The notes: generated by a model from the letters alone, not told the origin. A stretch of 64,000 bases of DNA from Cupriavidus pampae (GCF_914271485.1 NZ_CAJZAG010000006.1:124001-188000), one strand, 5' to 3'. Positions 22,879-32,087 are shown, counted from the stretch's first letter. A program made the numbers and translations.

Positions 22879-24724
22879 GGCGATCTCCCGTGCCCAGATA
22901 GGCCTCGACCACCGCGGGGTCGCGTTGCACCTGCTCCGGCGTCCCCTCGGCGATGCGCGTGCCAAACTCCATCACTACCAGGCGATCGGTCAGGTTCATG
23001 ACGAAGTCCATGTCGTGCTCGACCAGCAGCACGCTCATGCCCTCCCCTCGCAGCTTGCGGAGCAGCGCGGCCAGCGCCTGCTTCTCGAGATGGCGCAATC
23101 CCGCGGCGGGTTCGTCGAGCAGGAGTAGCGCCGGATCGGCGCACAGTGCGCGCGCGATTTCGAGCACGCGTTGCTGACCGAGCGCCAGGCTACCGGCCTC
23201 GTCGTACAGGCGGTCGCCCAGACCGACCCGCTCGAGCTGGGTACGCGCCTCGAACAGCAGCTTGCGTTCCTCTTCGCAATTGAGCCGCAGCATCGCCGCA
23301 GCGACGCCCCCGTGCGCGGCAAAGTCGCCACGCAGATGCGCGCCGAGCGCGACGTTCTCGAGCACCGACATGGATGGCAGCAGATGCACGTGCTGGAAGG
23401 TTCGGCCAATACCGCGCCTGACGATTTCACGTGAAGGACGATTCGAGATGACCTCGTCGCCATAACGCACCTCCCCTGCCGTCAGCGTCGCCACGCCCGT
23501 GATCAGATTGAAGGTCGTCGATTTGCCGGCACCGTTAGGACCGATAAGCCCGACGATCTCCCCAGCGCGCACCTGAAAGCTGACGTCGTTCACGGCGACG
23601 AGGCCACCGAACTCCTTACGTACGTTACGCACGTCGAGCAGCAACGTACCGGCATCGGGCTTCTGCCGCATCGGCAATGGCAACGCGTGGTCGGGTGCGT
23701 ATACGCGCGGTCCATCCGGAAACCATCGCGCTAGGTAATTCCATATCCCATCCGGCGCGTACTGCAACAGCGCCACCATAAGTACGCCGAATACGATGAT
23801 CTCGAAATTTCCGGCGGTACCCAGCAAATGTGGCAACAGCCCTTGCAGCATGTCCTTGAGAATCGTGAGCACCCCCGCCCCGACGATGGCGCCCCACACA
23901 TGGCCCACGCCACCGACCACCGCCATGAACAGGTATTCGATACCGTGGTTGAGTCCGAACGGGGTCGGATTCACCGCGCGTTGCAGATGCGCGTAAAGGA
24001 AGCCAGATATGCACGCGAACATTGCTGCAAGCACAAATACGACAGCCTTCATCCATCCGGTGAATACGCCCATCGATTCAGCCATCGTCACCCCGCCCTT
24101 GAGCGCGCGAATCGCGCGCCCCGGGCGCGAGTTCAGCAGGTTGGCCGAGAGCAGCATGGCCAGCAGCACCACGCACCAGATCGCATAGAACATCGCGCGT
24201 CCCGACTGCAGCGGCACGCCGAACACCGACAGCACCGGGATGCCGGTGAGCCCGTCGTACTTGCCGAGGAACTCGAGATTGCCAAACAGGTAGAACAGCG
24301 AGAGGCCCCACGCGATCGTCGCGAGCGGCAGGTAATGACCGGACATGCGCATGGTGATCGCGCCGATCAGGCTCGCGCAACACAACGTAACCGCGAGGCC
24401 CGCGAGCAAGCCGATCCAGGGCGACAGCCCGAACTGCGTGGTCAGGTACGCGGTACTGTACGCGCCGAGCCCGACAAACGCGGCCTGCCCGAAGGACGTC
24501 ATGCCGCCCACACCGGTCAGCAGCACGAGGCCGATCGCCACGAGACTATAGAGCCCGATGTAGTTGCCAAGCGTGATCCAGAACTCGGGGGTGGGCAGCG
24601 CCGGCATGGCCGCGAGTGCGAGCACGAACAGCACCGCAAGCACACGATGCCACGGCAGGCGCGCACGCACCCGATCACCGCTCGCGGTCGCACGCGCGAC
24701 AGGCTTCTCGGTCAGCATCGTCAC
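22868..24724 (-). CDS. Fused LivM permease - LivG ATPase (cluster 1)
   Basis: A single 618-residue protein joins a LivM-type permease (residues ~25-335, about 8-10 membrane segments) to a LivG-type ATPase (~360-618). Walker A GPNGAGKS is at 395-402 and Walker [11 protein letters not shown] at 533-542. The signature is the degenerate LALGQQ (514-519), as in many LivG proteins. The linker around 336-358 is short and proline-rich. In most bacteria these are two genes. The start is GTG at 24724 or ATG at 24718, after GAGGAG. Its start lies 3 bp from the livH stop. Confidence 0.93.
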   Translation of the reverse strand: MTMLTEKPVARATASGDRVRARLPWHRVLAVLFVLALAAMPALPTPEFWITLGNYIGLYSLVAIGLVLLTGVGGMTSFGQAAFVGLGAYSTAYLTTQFGLSPWIGLLAGLAVTLCCASLIGAITMRMSGHYLPLATIAWGLSLFYLFGNLEFLGKYDGLTGIPVLSVFGVPLQSGRAMFYAIWCVVLLAMLLSANLLNSRPGRAIRALKGGVTMAESMGVFTGWMKAVVFVLAAMFACISGFLYAHLQRAVNPTPFGLNHGIEYLFMAVVGGVGHVWGAIVGAGVLTILKDMLQGLLPHLLGTAGNFEIIVFGVLMVALLQYAPDGIWNYLARWFPDGPRVYAPDHALPLPMRQKPDAGTLLLDVRNVRKEFGGLVAVNDVSFQVRAGEIVGLIGPNGAGKSTTFNLITGVATLTAGEVRYGDEVISNRPSREIVRRGIGRTFQHVHLLPSMSVLENVALGAHLRGDFAAHGGVAAAMLRLNCEEERKLLFEARTQLERVGLGDRLYDEAGSLALGQQRVLEIARALCADPALLLLDEPAAGLRHLEKQALAALLRKLRGEGMSVLLVEHDMDFVMNLTDRLVVMEFGTRIAEGTPEQVQRDPAVVEAYLGTGDRHGA

Positions 24725-24727
24725 CGC

Positions 24728-25792
24728 CTACTCCTCGTCTTCGACGCGCTTGCCCGACAGCGAGCGCCACAGCAGGACCGGAAGGATCAGCGTGAACACG
24801 ATCACCTCCTTGAACGCGCTCGCCCAGAACGACGAGTACGACTCTAGCAGGCCCACCAGCAACGCGCCGGCGGCCGCTACGGGATAACTCACGAGACCAC
24901 CGACGATCGCGCCGACAAAGCCCTTGAGCCCGACCAGGAATCCCGACTCGTAGTAGATCGTCGTCATTGGCGCGATCAGGATCCCGCACAACGCACCCAT
25001 CGCGGCGGCCAGCGTGAACGACAGCCTGCCGGCCTGCGCCGTGCCGATACCCACCAGGCGCGCGCCAAGCCGGTTCACCGCGGTGGCGCGCAATGCCTTG
25101 CCGTGGATCGTGTGTTCGAAGTACCAGTAGAGCGCTCCGATCAGCAGCGCCGATACGCCGATCACCCACAGACTCTGTCCCGACACGGTGAGCGTACCCG
25201 TGCCCATGCCCAGCTCGAACCGCGCGTCGGAGAATGCGTCCGTGCGCGAGCCTTCGGCGCCGAACATCGCGAGACCGAGTCCGACCAGCGCGAAGTGCAC
25301 GGCCACCGAGACGATCAACAGCACAAGCGTGCTCGCCTCTGCCAGCGGCTCATACGCGAGCCGGTACAGCATCGGGCCCAGCGGAATCACCACGAGCAGC
25401 GTCAACGCGATTTGTGCGAGCATCGGCAGCGCCTGCGTGCCATAAAGGCGAACAACGCCGTGCACCGCGAGCGGAAACAGCAGATACTTGCCCACGAGCA
25501 CAGCCAGCGTTCGAACGGTATCGGTGTGCGTACCGCGCCGGCGCAGCAGCAGCACGATCTCGCGTACAAACGTGAGCGCGCCCATCGCCAGCAGCAGCCA
25601 CGTCGTGCGCGGCGCGTGGCCGGCCTGCATGGCCGCCAGCGTCAGCGCGCCATACGCGACGAACTCGCCCTGTGGGATGAAGATGACGCGCGTGACCGAA
25701 AACACCAGCACCAGCGCGAGGGCAAGCAATGCGTAGATCGCGCCGGACGTGATGCCGTCCTGCGCGAGGATCGCGGCAATCGAGAGGTCCAT
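24728..25792 (-). CDS. livH: Branched-chain amino acid-type ABC transporter permease, LivH-like (cluster 1)
   Basis: Membrane subunit of the importer, with the LivH features (SGAIYALLALALVLVFSVTRVIFIPQGEF, C-terminal GLKGFVGAIVGGLVSYPVA). At 354 residues it is about 50 longer than the usual LivH. The extra sequence lies around residues 65-130 and contains one or two additional hydrophobic segments (LLLAMGALTFVREIVLLL, LAVLVGKYLLFPLAVHGVV). It lies 16 bp after the binding-protein gene. Confidence 0.92.
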   Translation of the reverse strand: MDLSIAAILAQDGITSGAIYALLALALVLVFSVTRVIFIPQGEFVAYGALTLAAMQAGHAPRTTWLLLAMGALTFVREIVLLLRRRGTHTDTVRTLAVLVGKYLLFPLAVHGVVRLYGTQALPMLAQIALTLLVVIPLGPMLYRLAYEPLAEASTLVLLIVSVAVHFALVGLGLAMFGAEGSRTDAFSDARFELGMGTGTLTVSGQSLWVIGVSALLIGALYWYFEHTIHGKALRATAVNRLGARLVGIGTAQAGRLSFTLAAAMGALCGILIAPMTTIYYESGFLVGLKGFVGAIVGGLVSYPVAAAGALLVGLLESYSSFWASAFKEVIVFTLILPVLLWRSLSGKRVEDEE

Positions 25793-25808
25793 GGCGGTGG
25801 CGCCTGTA

Positions 25809-26975
25809 TCAGCGCGACTGCAGCTTCCACTTGCCGTCGACGATCTGCACCATCACGCGCGCGCGCTGATCCATGCCGAGGTGGTCGGTGGCGCTCATGT
25901 TCATGATCCCGTGCGACACCGGCAGATCTTTGGTCTGCTCGAGCGCGTCGCGCAATGCCTTGCGGAACTCCTTGCTACCGGGCTGCCCTTTCTTGAGCGC
26001 TTCCGGTATCGCGTGCTGCAGCAGCAGGCCGGCATCCCATGCATGTCCACCGAAGCCCGATACCTGACCGCCGAAGGCCTTCTCGTACGCGAGCTTGTAC
26101 GCCATCGCGGGCTTCTTGACGGGGTTGCTGTCGGGCAATTGTTCGGCCACCAGTAGCGGGCCCGCCGGGAGGAACGTGCCTTCGCAATCCTTGCCGCATA
26201 CGCGCAGGAAATCGGCATTGGCCACGCCGTGCGTCTGGTAGATCTTGCCCTTGTAGCCGCGCTCCTTGAGCGTCTTGGCCGGTAGCGCCGCTGGCGTACC
26301 CGATCCTGCGATCAGCACCGCGTCGGCATTCGCGCTCATCATCTTGAGCACCTGCCCCGTCACCGAGGTATCGGTGCGCGCGAATCGTTCGTTGGCCACC
26401 ACGCGGATCTTGCGCAGCTCGCCGACCTTGATGAATTCCTGCGCCCAGCTATCGCCGTACGCGTCCGCAAAGCCGATGAATGCCACCGTCTTCACGTTGT
26501 TGTTGGTCATGTGCTCGGCAATGGCGGTGGCCATATGCGAGTCGTTCTGCGGCGTCTTGAAGATCCACGCGCGCTTCGTGTCCATCGGCTCGATCAGACG
26601 CGCCGATGCGGCCATGGTGATCATAGGCGTACCGGTTTCGGCGGCGATGTCGATCATCGCGAGCGAGTTCGGCGTCACGGTGGAGCCGACGATGACGTCA
26701 ACCTTGTCCTCGCTGACGAGCTTGCGGGTGTTCTTGACCGCGGTGGTGGTGTCCGAAGCATCGTCGAGCACGATGTACTCGACGGTCTTGCCACCGATCT
26801 GCTTCGGCATGAGCGTGAACGTGTCCTTTTCCGGAATGCCCAGCGATGCGGCGGGGCCGGTCGCGGATACGGTAACCCCGACCTTGATCTGCGCATGGGC
26901 GACCCCGGCAACTGTGACTCCGGCAAATAGGCAGGCGGTGGCAAGCGCCAGCGAGCTGGCACGCTTCAATGACAT
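25809..26975 (-). CDS. Liv-type ABC transporter periplasmic substrate-binding protein (cluster 1)
   Basis: Captures the substrate for the cluster 1 importer. The 388-residue precursor has a signal peptide (SLALATACLFAGVTVAGVAHA, cleavage before QIKVGV) and the type 1 periplasmic fold typical of LivK/HAAT proteins (VGVTVSATGPAASLGIPEKD at the start). The start at 26975 follows AAGGAGAGG. It is the first gene of cluster 1. Its leader contains a terminator-like hairpin only 24 nt before the start codon. The ligand cannot be named. Confidence 0.92.
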   Translation of the reverse strand: MSLKRASSLALATACLFAGVTVAGVAHAQIKVGVTVSATGPAASLGIPEKDTFTLMPKQIGGKTVEYIVLDDASDTTTAVKNTRKLVSEDKVDVIVGSTVTPNSLAMIDIAAETGTPMITMAASARLIEPMDTKRAWIFKTPQNDSHMATAIAEHMTNNNVKTVAFIGFADAYGDSWAQEFIKVGELRKIRVVANERFARTDTSVTGQVLKMMSANADAVLIAGSGTPAALPAKTLKERGYKGKIYQTHGVANADFLRVCGKDCEGTFLPAGPLLVAEQLPDSNPVKKPAMAYKLAYEKAFGGQVSGFGGHAWDAGLLLQHAIPEALKKGQPGSKEFRKALRDALEQTKDLPVSHGIMNMSATDHLGMDQRARVMVQIVDGKWKLQSR

Positions 26976-26999
26976 GTCCTCTCCTTAGGTTCAGAAACG

Positions 27000-27036
27000 A
27001 AAAAAGGCATCCGCCGCCTTCCGGCCGGCGGATGCC
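27000..27036 (-). terminator. Intrinsic terminator or attenuator in the leader of liv cluster 1
   Basis: On the minus strand an 11-bp perfect stem (27036-27026 with 27016-27006, loop of 9) is followed by six Ts (27005-27000). It ends only 24 nt before the ATG of the binding-protein gene, leaving room for a ribosome binding site but not a promoter. It could simply end the upstream hypothetical gene's transcript. It could also attenuate the liv transcript. Confidence 0.75.
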
Positions 27037-27066
27037 TCCAGTCCTGATATCGGCCCGCTGCGCAAC

Positions 27067-27097
27067 CGCATTCGCCGACCGTGCGGTCGGGAATGCG
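27067..27097 (-). promoter_or_regulatory. Second strong hairpin in the liv1 leader
   Basis: CGCATTC and CCGACCG pair with CGGTCGG and GAATGCG around a TG loop, giving 14 bp with a single bulged G at 27074. It lies 30 nt before the terminator hairpin in the direction of transcription. It may be a leader structure that alternates with the terminator, or an operator. Confidence 0.5.
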
Positions 27098-27179
27098 AAT
27101 CGAGTCTAACCCAGCGTTTTGTGGCGAAGAAGCGGGATTAACCCGCAGTGTCGGGCGATGAAAGCGAACATGCGCACCG

Positions 27180-27659
27180 TTAGCCGAGGGACTTCGCCGC
27201 CGGCACGCAGTCGCGCCGCCAAAGACCGCTGGTGTCGCGCATGAACCCGGTAGCAGGATCGCTGCCGGACAGCAGCGCGGGCGCCGCCAGCACGTGCCGG
27301 ATGCCATGCGCGCGGCACCAGTCGTCCAATAAGGCCACACACGCATCGAACTGCGAGCTCGCCGAGGCAGGGTTCGCCGCCGCGCACCACCACTCGGTCA
27401 CCATAGCCACGCGGCCGGCATGTAGGAGGCTGTGGACCAAGGTCACGGGAAGCAAGGCTTGCACCGTCATGGTGCCATCGCTGCTATCGATCATGACGCA
27501 GGCGCCCTGTCCGCCCTGTGCAAGCAACGCCTCGAGCGCCAAACGGCGTGCGCGGGCGTCCGGCACGGGCAGCGGACGCAGCGCGGCCAGCCACACATCG
27601 AGGCGATTGGCGTCGTGAGACTGGGCAAGGCGGGGGGCGTACTGCGGGAGAGAAGACAT
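27180..27659 (-). CDS. Hypothetical protein
   Basis: A 159-residue protein starting MSSLPQYAPRL at 27659; I do not recognise it. It has no signal peptide or membrane segment. The C-terminal part (FDACVALLDDWCRAHGIRHV, then GFMRDTSGLWRR) faintly resembles the end of a GNAT acetyltransferase fold, but the acetyl-CoA loop is not visible. The frame is open further up to 27773, but that part looks non-coding. No strong ribosome binding site is seen. It lies alone between the two liv clusters. Confidence 0.6.
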   Translation of the reverse strand: MSSLPQYAPRLAQSHDANRLDVWLAALRPLPVPDARARRLALEALLAQGGQGACVMIDSSDGTMTVQALLPVTLVHSLLHAGRVAMVTEWWCAAANPASASSQFDACVALLDDWCRAHGIRHVLAAPALLSGSDPATGFMRDTSGLWRRDCVPAAKSLG

Positions 27660-27743
27660 CGAGATAGGCGAGGTTGGAGCGATATGCGGACACCAGGAGC
27701 ATGCCACGGCGATGTTACGACGGTGCCAAACCGTGGAGCAAAT

Positions 27744-27782
27744 AAAAAAGGCGTTGCCGGAATCGTCCAGCAACGCCTTTTA
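27744..27782. terminator. Bidirectional intrinsic terminator after liv cluster 2
   Basis: GGCGTTGC (27750-27757) pairs with GCAACGCC (27770-27777), with six As before and four Ts after. In the minus direction, reading out of the livM2 gene, it gives a GC stem and a long U-tract. It should end the second liv operon about 175 bp past its last stop codon. Confidence 0.85.
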
Positions 27783-27955
27783 TGCTTATTGGCACTTGCT
27801 ACCCGTAGTCGGGTGCGCGCCTTGTCGTCTCCTCGCTTCCGCCTCCAAGTAACCTGCGAAAACCGTATATGCAATGTAACTAAGCGGTGCGTCCGAGACA
27901 AGCTAGAAGAAACCCTAGCCCCAAAAGCGGGCAAGCGCGCGCCGCATGGGTGCCG

Positions 27956-29002
27956 TCAGTGCTTTTTCCGGCTCGTCAGCGCGATCAACTCGCCCATGAT
28001 GCCGCGGCGGAACGTCAGCACGCAGATCACGAAGATGATGCCGGTGACCATCGTCACGGACTCGCCGAGCACGCTGAACCAGCTGATGCCGGTGGCCGAG
28101 GCGAGGAACGCGCCGATATCGCCCAGCTTGTTCTCCAGCGCGACGATCACGAACGCGCCGACCACCGGGCCCGACAGCGTACCCAGACCGCCCACCAGCG
28201 TCATCAGGATCACCGAGCCCGACATCGACCAGTGCACGTCGGTCAGCGTCTCGAAGCCCAGCACCAGTGCCTTGATCGAACCGGCCAGGCCCGACAGCGC
28301 GGCCGACAGCACGAAGGCCATCAGCTTGAACTTGTCCGTGTCGTAGCCGAGCGAGATCGTGCGCGGCTCGTTCTCCTTGATCGCCTTGAGGATCTGGCCG
28401 AACGGCGAATGCACCGTGCGCACGATCAGCGCGAATGCGGCCACGATGATCACGAGCGCCACGTAGTAGAGCGTCAGGTCATTGGACAACGACAGCACGC
28501 CGAACAGCTTGCCGCGCGGAATGCCCTGCAGACCATCCTCACCACCCGTGAACGGCGCCTGCAGGCAGATAAAGAACAGCATCTGCGCCAGCGCGAGCGT
28601 GATCATCGAGAAGTAGATGCCCTGGCGCCGAATCGCGACCGAGCCAACCACATAGCCGATCGCCGCGCCCGCGGCGGTACCGAGCAGCAGGCCGATCTCG
28701 GGCGTCACGCCCCACACCTTCATCGCCTGGCCAGCCACATAGCCCGCGCCACCGAAGAATGCAGCGTGGCCAAACGACAGCAGGCCCGTGAAACCGATGA
28801 GCAAGTTAAAAGCACAAGCGAACAGCGCGAAGCACAGCACCTTGAGCACGAACACAGGATATGCGCCCACCATCGGCGCGGCGATCAGGGCCAGCAGCAG
28901 CAGGCCGTACAAGACTTTCTTCTGCACGCCGCTTCCTTGCTTGGTGCCGTTGGCGCTGTTGGCGACGGCGGGTTGTCCCGCCTGTCCGGTAACTCCACTC
29001 AT
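27956..29002 (-). CDS. livM: Branched-chain amino acid-type ABC transporter permease, LivM-like (cluster 2)
   Basis: Membrane subunit of the second importer. The 348-residue protein has a polar N-terminal tail of ~28 residues, then about 9 membrane segments and the LivM signatures FNLLIGFTGLLSFGHAAFFG and GLAGSIKAL. Its ATG overlaps the livH2 stop codon by one base (TAATG), so the two are coupled. It is the last gene of the operon, before the terminator at 27744-27782. Confidence 0.93.
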   Translation of the reverse strand: MSGVTGQAGQPAVANSANGTKQGSGVQKKVLYGLLLLALIAAPMVGAYPVFVLKVLCFALFACAFNLLIGFTGLLSFGHAAFFGGAGYVAGQAMKVWGVTPEIGLLLGTAAGAAIGYVVGSVAIRRQGIYFSMITLALAQMLFFICLQAPFTGGEDGLQGIPRGKLFGVLSLSNDLTLYYVALVIIVAAFALIVRTVHSPFGQILKAIKENEPRTISLGYDTDKFKLMAFVLSAALSGLAGSIKALVLGFETLTDVHWSMSGSVILMTLVGGLGTLSGPVVGAFVIVALENKLGDIGAFLASATGISWFSVLGESVTMVTGIIFVICVLTFRRGIMGELIALTSRKKH

Positions 29003-29886
29003 TATTTCTCCCTCCCGAACAGACCGGCCGGGCGCAGCAGCAGCACGATCACCATGATGAAGAACACCACAGTGGACGAAGCTTCAGGATAGAACACCTT
29101 GGTCAGGCCCTCGATCACGCCGAGGCCCAGACCCGTAAGAATCGAGCCCATGATCGAACCCATGCCGCCGATCACCACCACCGCGAACACGACGATGATC
29201 AGGTTCTGGCCCATCAGCGGCGAGATCTGGATCACCGGTGCCGCCAGCACGCCTGCAAACGCGGCCAGCGCCACGCCGAAGCCGTATGTCAGCGTGACCA
29301 TCAGCGGCACGTTGATACCGAACGCTTCGACCATCTTGGGGTTTTCGGTACCGGCACGCAGGTAGGCGCCGAGCTTCGTCTTCTCGATCACGAACCAAGT
29401 GGCGAAGCACACGATCAGCGATGCCACCACGACCCAGCCGCGATAGTTCGGCAGGATCATGAAGCCGAGATCGGTCGCGCCCTGCAGCGCTTCTGGCGGC
29501 GAGTAAGGCAGGCCCGACACGCCGTAGATCGAGCGCAGCACGCCTTCGATCACGAGCGTGATGCCGAGCGTCAGCAGCAGACCGTAGATATGGTCGAGCT
29601 TGTAGATCCAGCGCAGCATGCTCTTCTCGATGATCACGCCGATCACGCCGACAAGCAGCGGCGCAAGCGCGAGCATCACCCAGTAATTGAGCCCGGCGTA
29701 CTCCATGCCGGCCCACGCGAGCACGGCGCCGAGCATGAACAGCGCACCGTGGGCGAAGTTGATCACGTTGAGCAGGCCGAAAATCACGGCGAGCCCCAGA
29801 CTCAACATCGCGTAGAACGCGCCATTGACGAGGCCCAGCAGTAGCTGGGACAGCATGGCGGGAAGGGGAATACCGAAAATATCCAT
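29002..29886 (-). CDS. livH: Branched-chain amino acid-type ABC transporter permease, LivH-like (cluster 2)
   Basis: A 294-residue permease starting MDIFGIPLPAMLSQLLLGLVNG, with the LivH signature GAFYAMLSLGLAVIFGLLNVINFAHGA and a C-terminal GGMGSIMGSILTGLGLG. Length is normal. The ORF could run to 29967, but that extension crosses a structured GC element. The ribosome binding site before 29886 is weak. It pairs with LivM2. Confidence 0.93.
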   Translation of the reverse strand: MDIFGIPLPAMLSQLLLGLVNGAFYAMLSLGLAVIFGLLNVINFAHGALFMLGAVLAWAGMEYAGLNYWVMLALAPLLVGVIGVIIEKSMLRWIYKLDHIYGLLLTLGITLVIEGVLRSIYGVSGLPYSPPEALQGATDLGFMILPNYRGWVVVASLIVCFATWFVIEKTKLGAYLRAGTENPKMVEAFGINVPLMVTLTYGFGVALAAFAGVLAAPVIQISPLMGQNLIIVVFAVVVIGGMGSIMGSILTGLGLGVIEGLTKVFYPEASSTVVFFIMVIVLLLRPAGLFGREK

Positions 29887-29901
29887 GGCAACCGACTGTC
29901 T

Positions 29902-29975
29902 GCTCTCCGGGTCATCGGAGAGCGCAAGGTGGAGTCGGGGTCGGGGCGCATCTCCCCTTCCCCCCACCCTCCCCC
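29902..29975 (-). promoter_or_regulatory. G-quadruplex-prone and hairpin element between the binding-protein and permease genes
   Basis: In the mRNA sense the spacer contains G5-A-G3-T-G6-AA-G4 (29975 to 29954), a near-ideal G-quadruplex motif with loops of 1-2 nt. A perfect hairpin GCTCTCCG/CGGAGAGC (29923-29902, loop of 6) follows, ending 15 nt before the livH2 start. The first G-tract can instead pair with the CTCCCC just upstream, giving a competing hairpin. A role in mRNA processing or in lowering permease expression below binding-protein expression is inferred. Confidence 0.5.
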
Positions 29976-30023
29976 GACGGGGAGAGGGCGTACTGCGTTG
30001 TCAGCGGTTCACGCCAGCAACGA

Positions 30024-31232
30024 TTACTTCTTCAGCATCGCGCACTTCGATTCGGCAACCGTGGTGAAAGCCTGGTCGCCCGGGATCGTCGTCACGACCT
30101 TCATGTAGTCCCACGGCTTCTTCGAATCGGCCGGTGCCTTCACTTGCATCAGGTACATATCGTGGACGTAACGGCCGTCCTGGCGAATCTGGCCCTTGCC
30201 GTAGAAGTCGTCGAGCTTCATCTTCTTCAGTTCGGCCATGACCTTGTCCGGATCATCCGTCTTGGCCGCTTCGACTGCCTTCAGGTAGTTCGACACCGAC
30301 GAGTAATCCGCGGCCTGCAGCGAGCTCGGCATCTTCTTCATCTTGCCGAAATAGCGGTTGGCGAACTTGCGCGTCTCGTCGTTGGTATCCCAGTACCAGC
30401 TGTCCGTCATCAGCAGGCCTTCGGTGTTCTTCAGGCCCAGGCTGTGCACGTCGTTGATGAACATCAGCAGACCCGCGATCTTCATCGTCTTGGTGATGCC
30501 GAATTCCTTGGCCGCCTTGATCGAATTGATGGTGTCGCCACCGGCGTTGGCCAGACCCAGGATCTGTGCCTTCGACGCCTGCGCCTGCAGCAGGAACGAC
30601 GAGAAGTCCGACGCCGACAGCGGGTGACGTACCTGACCGGCCACCGTGCCGCCGTTGGCCTTGACCACGGCTGCGGTATCAGCTTCGAGCGAATGACCGA
30701 AGGCGTAATCCGCGGTCAGGAAGAACCACGACTTGCCGCCCTGCTTGACCACCGCGCTGCCGGTACCCTTGGCCAGAGCCACCGTGTCATACGCGTAGTG
30801 CACCGTGTACGGCGAGCACTCTTCGTTGGTCAGGCGCGCGGTGCCGGCGCCGATGTTGATGTACACGCGCTTCTTCTCGGAAGCGACCTTGTTCATCGCG
30901 AGCGCGGTACCGGAGTTGGTGCCGCCCACCAGCAGGTCCAGGCCCTGTTGGTCCATCCATTCGCGCGCCTTCGAGGCGGCGATGTCTGCCTTGTTCTGGT
31001 GGTCGGCGGACATCAGCTCGATCGGCTTGCCCAGCACCTTGCCACCGTGGTCCTCGATGGCCATCTTGATGGCTTCGAGACCGCCCTGTCCGTCGATGTC
31101 GGCATACAGACCCGACAGATCGGTGATGAAGCCGATCTTCACGGTGTCGTTGGATACCTGCGCCGAAGCAGCCGTCGAGACGGCACCCAATACAGTCGCT
31201 GCTACCGCGACCGCCAGCCGAGTCATCTTCAT
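30024..31232 (-). CDS. Liv-type ABC transporter periplasmic substrate-binding protein (cluster 2)
   Basis: A 402-residue precursor with signal peptide (LAVAVAATVLGAVSTAASA, cleavage before QVSND) and a type 1 periplasmic-binding fold. The motif KIGFITDLSGLYADIDGQGG at the start and the segment LTNEECSPYTVHYAYDTVALAKGTG are typical of the HAAT subgroup often found with LivFGHM in Burkholderiales. The start follows CAGGAGAC. The ligand is not predictable here. It sits between the ATPase pair and the permease pair. Confidence 0.92.
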   Translation of the reverse strand: MKMTRLAVAVAATVLGAVSTAASAQVSNDTVKIGFITDLSGLYADIDGQGGLEAIKMAIEDHGGKVLGKPIELMSADHQNKADIAASKAREWMDQQGLDLLVGGTNSGTALAMNKVASEKKRVYINIGAGTARLTNEECSPYTVHYAYDTVALAKGTGSAVVKQGGKSWFFLTADYAFGHSLEADTAAVVKANGGTVAGQVRHPLSASDFSSFLLQAQASKAQILGLANAGGDTINSIKAAKEFGITKTMKIAGLLMFINDVHSLGLKNTEGLLMTDSWYWDTNDETRKFANRYFGKMKKMPSSLQAADYSSVSNYLKAVEAAKTDDPDKVMAELKKMKLDDFYGKGQIRQDGRYVHDMYLMQVKAPADSKKPWDYMKVVTTIPGDQAFTTVAESKCAMLKK

Positions 31233-31321
31233 GTTTTGTCTCCTGAGTTTCGGCGGCGCAAGGCCACCCGTTCCTGCCTACAACAATCGTTCGATCCCCA
31301 CGGCATGCATGCCGCGCGCGA

Positions 31322-32068
31322 TCAGACCCCAAGCAGTTCGTTGAGCACCGGCATCTTGGCCTGCAACTCGTCCGCGGCAAAGCGCTCGACGATGGTGCCG
31401 TGTTCCATGACGTAGAAGCGGTCCGCGAGTGGCGCGGCAAAGCGGAAGTTCTGCTCCACCATCACCACCGTGTAGCCCTTCTTCTTGAGCATCAGGATCA
31501 TGCGCGCGAGTGCCTGCACGATGACCGGCGCGAGCCCTTCCGAAATCTCGTCGAGCAGCAGCAGGTTGGCGCCCGTGCGCAGGATGCGGCCGACGGCCAG
31601 CATCTGCTGCTCGCCACCCGAGAGACGCGTGCCCTGGCTCTGCCGGCGTTCGGCGAGGTTTGGGAACATCTCGTAGATCTCGGCCTCGGTCATGCCCGTG
31701 CGCGAGGCATCGCCGCCCACCACCTTCAACTGCGGCGGCAGCAGCAAATTCTCTTCGCACGACAGGCTCGAGAAAATTGCGCGTTCTTCGGGGCAGTAGC
31801 CAATACCGTAGTGCGCGATCTTGTGCGTGGGCAGCCCGATGGTCTCGTGGCCGTTCACCTGAATCGAGCCTTTGCGTGTGCCGGTCAGACCCATGATCGC
31901 GCGCAGCGTCGTGGTGCGGCCCGCGCCATTGCGGCCCAGCAGCGTGACCACCTCGCCGTGATTCACGGTCAGGTTCACGCCATGCAGGATGTGCGACTCG
32001 CCGTACCATGCATGCAGGTCGCGGATCTCGAGCGCGGCGGTGCCCTTGGGAGCGTTCGTGTTCGTCAT
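31322..32068 (-). CDS. livF: Branched-chain amino acid-type ABC transporter ATPase, LivF-like (cluster 2)
   Basis: A 248-residue ATPase that works with LivG2. The Walker A is GRNGAGRT, with Arg for the usual Lys before Thr. The signature LSGGEQQ and Walker B LLLLDEISEG are otherwise complete. The K-to-R change in Walker A is unusual for an active site. The gene lies 19 bp after livG2. Confidence 0.92.
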   Translation of the reverse strand: MTNTNAPKGTAALEIRDLHAWYGESHILHGVNLTVNHGEVVTLLGRNGAGRTTTLRAIMGLTGTRKGSIQVNGHETIGLPTHKIAHYGIGYCPEERAIFSSLSCEENLLLPPQLKVVGGDASRTGMTEAEIYEMFPNLAERRQSQGTRLSGGEQQMLAVGRILRTGANLLLLDEISEGLAPVIVQALARMILMLKKKGYTVVMVEQNFRFAAPLADRFYVMEHGTIVERFAADELQAKMPVLNELLGV

Positions 32069-32087
32069 ATCGTAGCGATCCGGTGGC

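Noticed and set aside
23424..23436. TTTCACGTGAA in the LivMG gene as a further parS site
   Set aside because: Only the central 11 bases match and the outer GTT/AAC bases of the palindrome are missing, so ParB binding is doubtful.
26999..27098. Possible riboswitch aptamer in the liv1 leader
   Set aside because: Only two simple hairpins are visible and no known aptamer core sequence is recognised; kept as a candidate attenuator instead.
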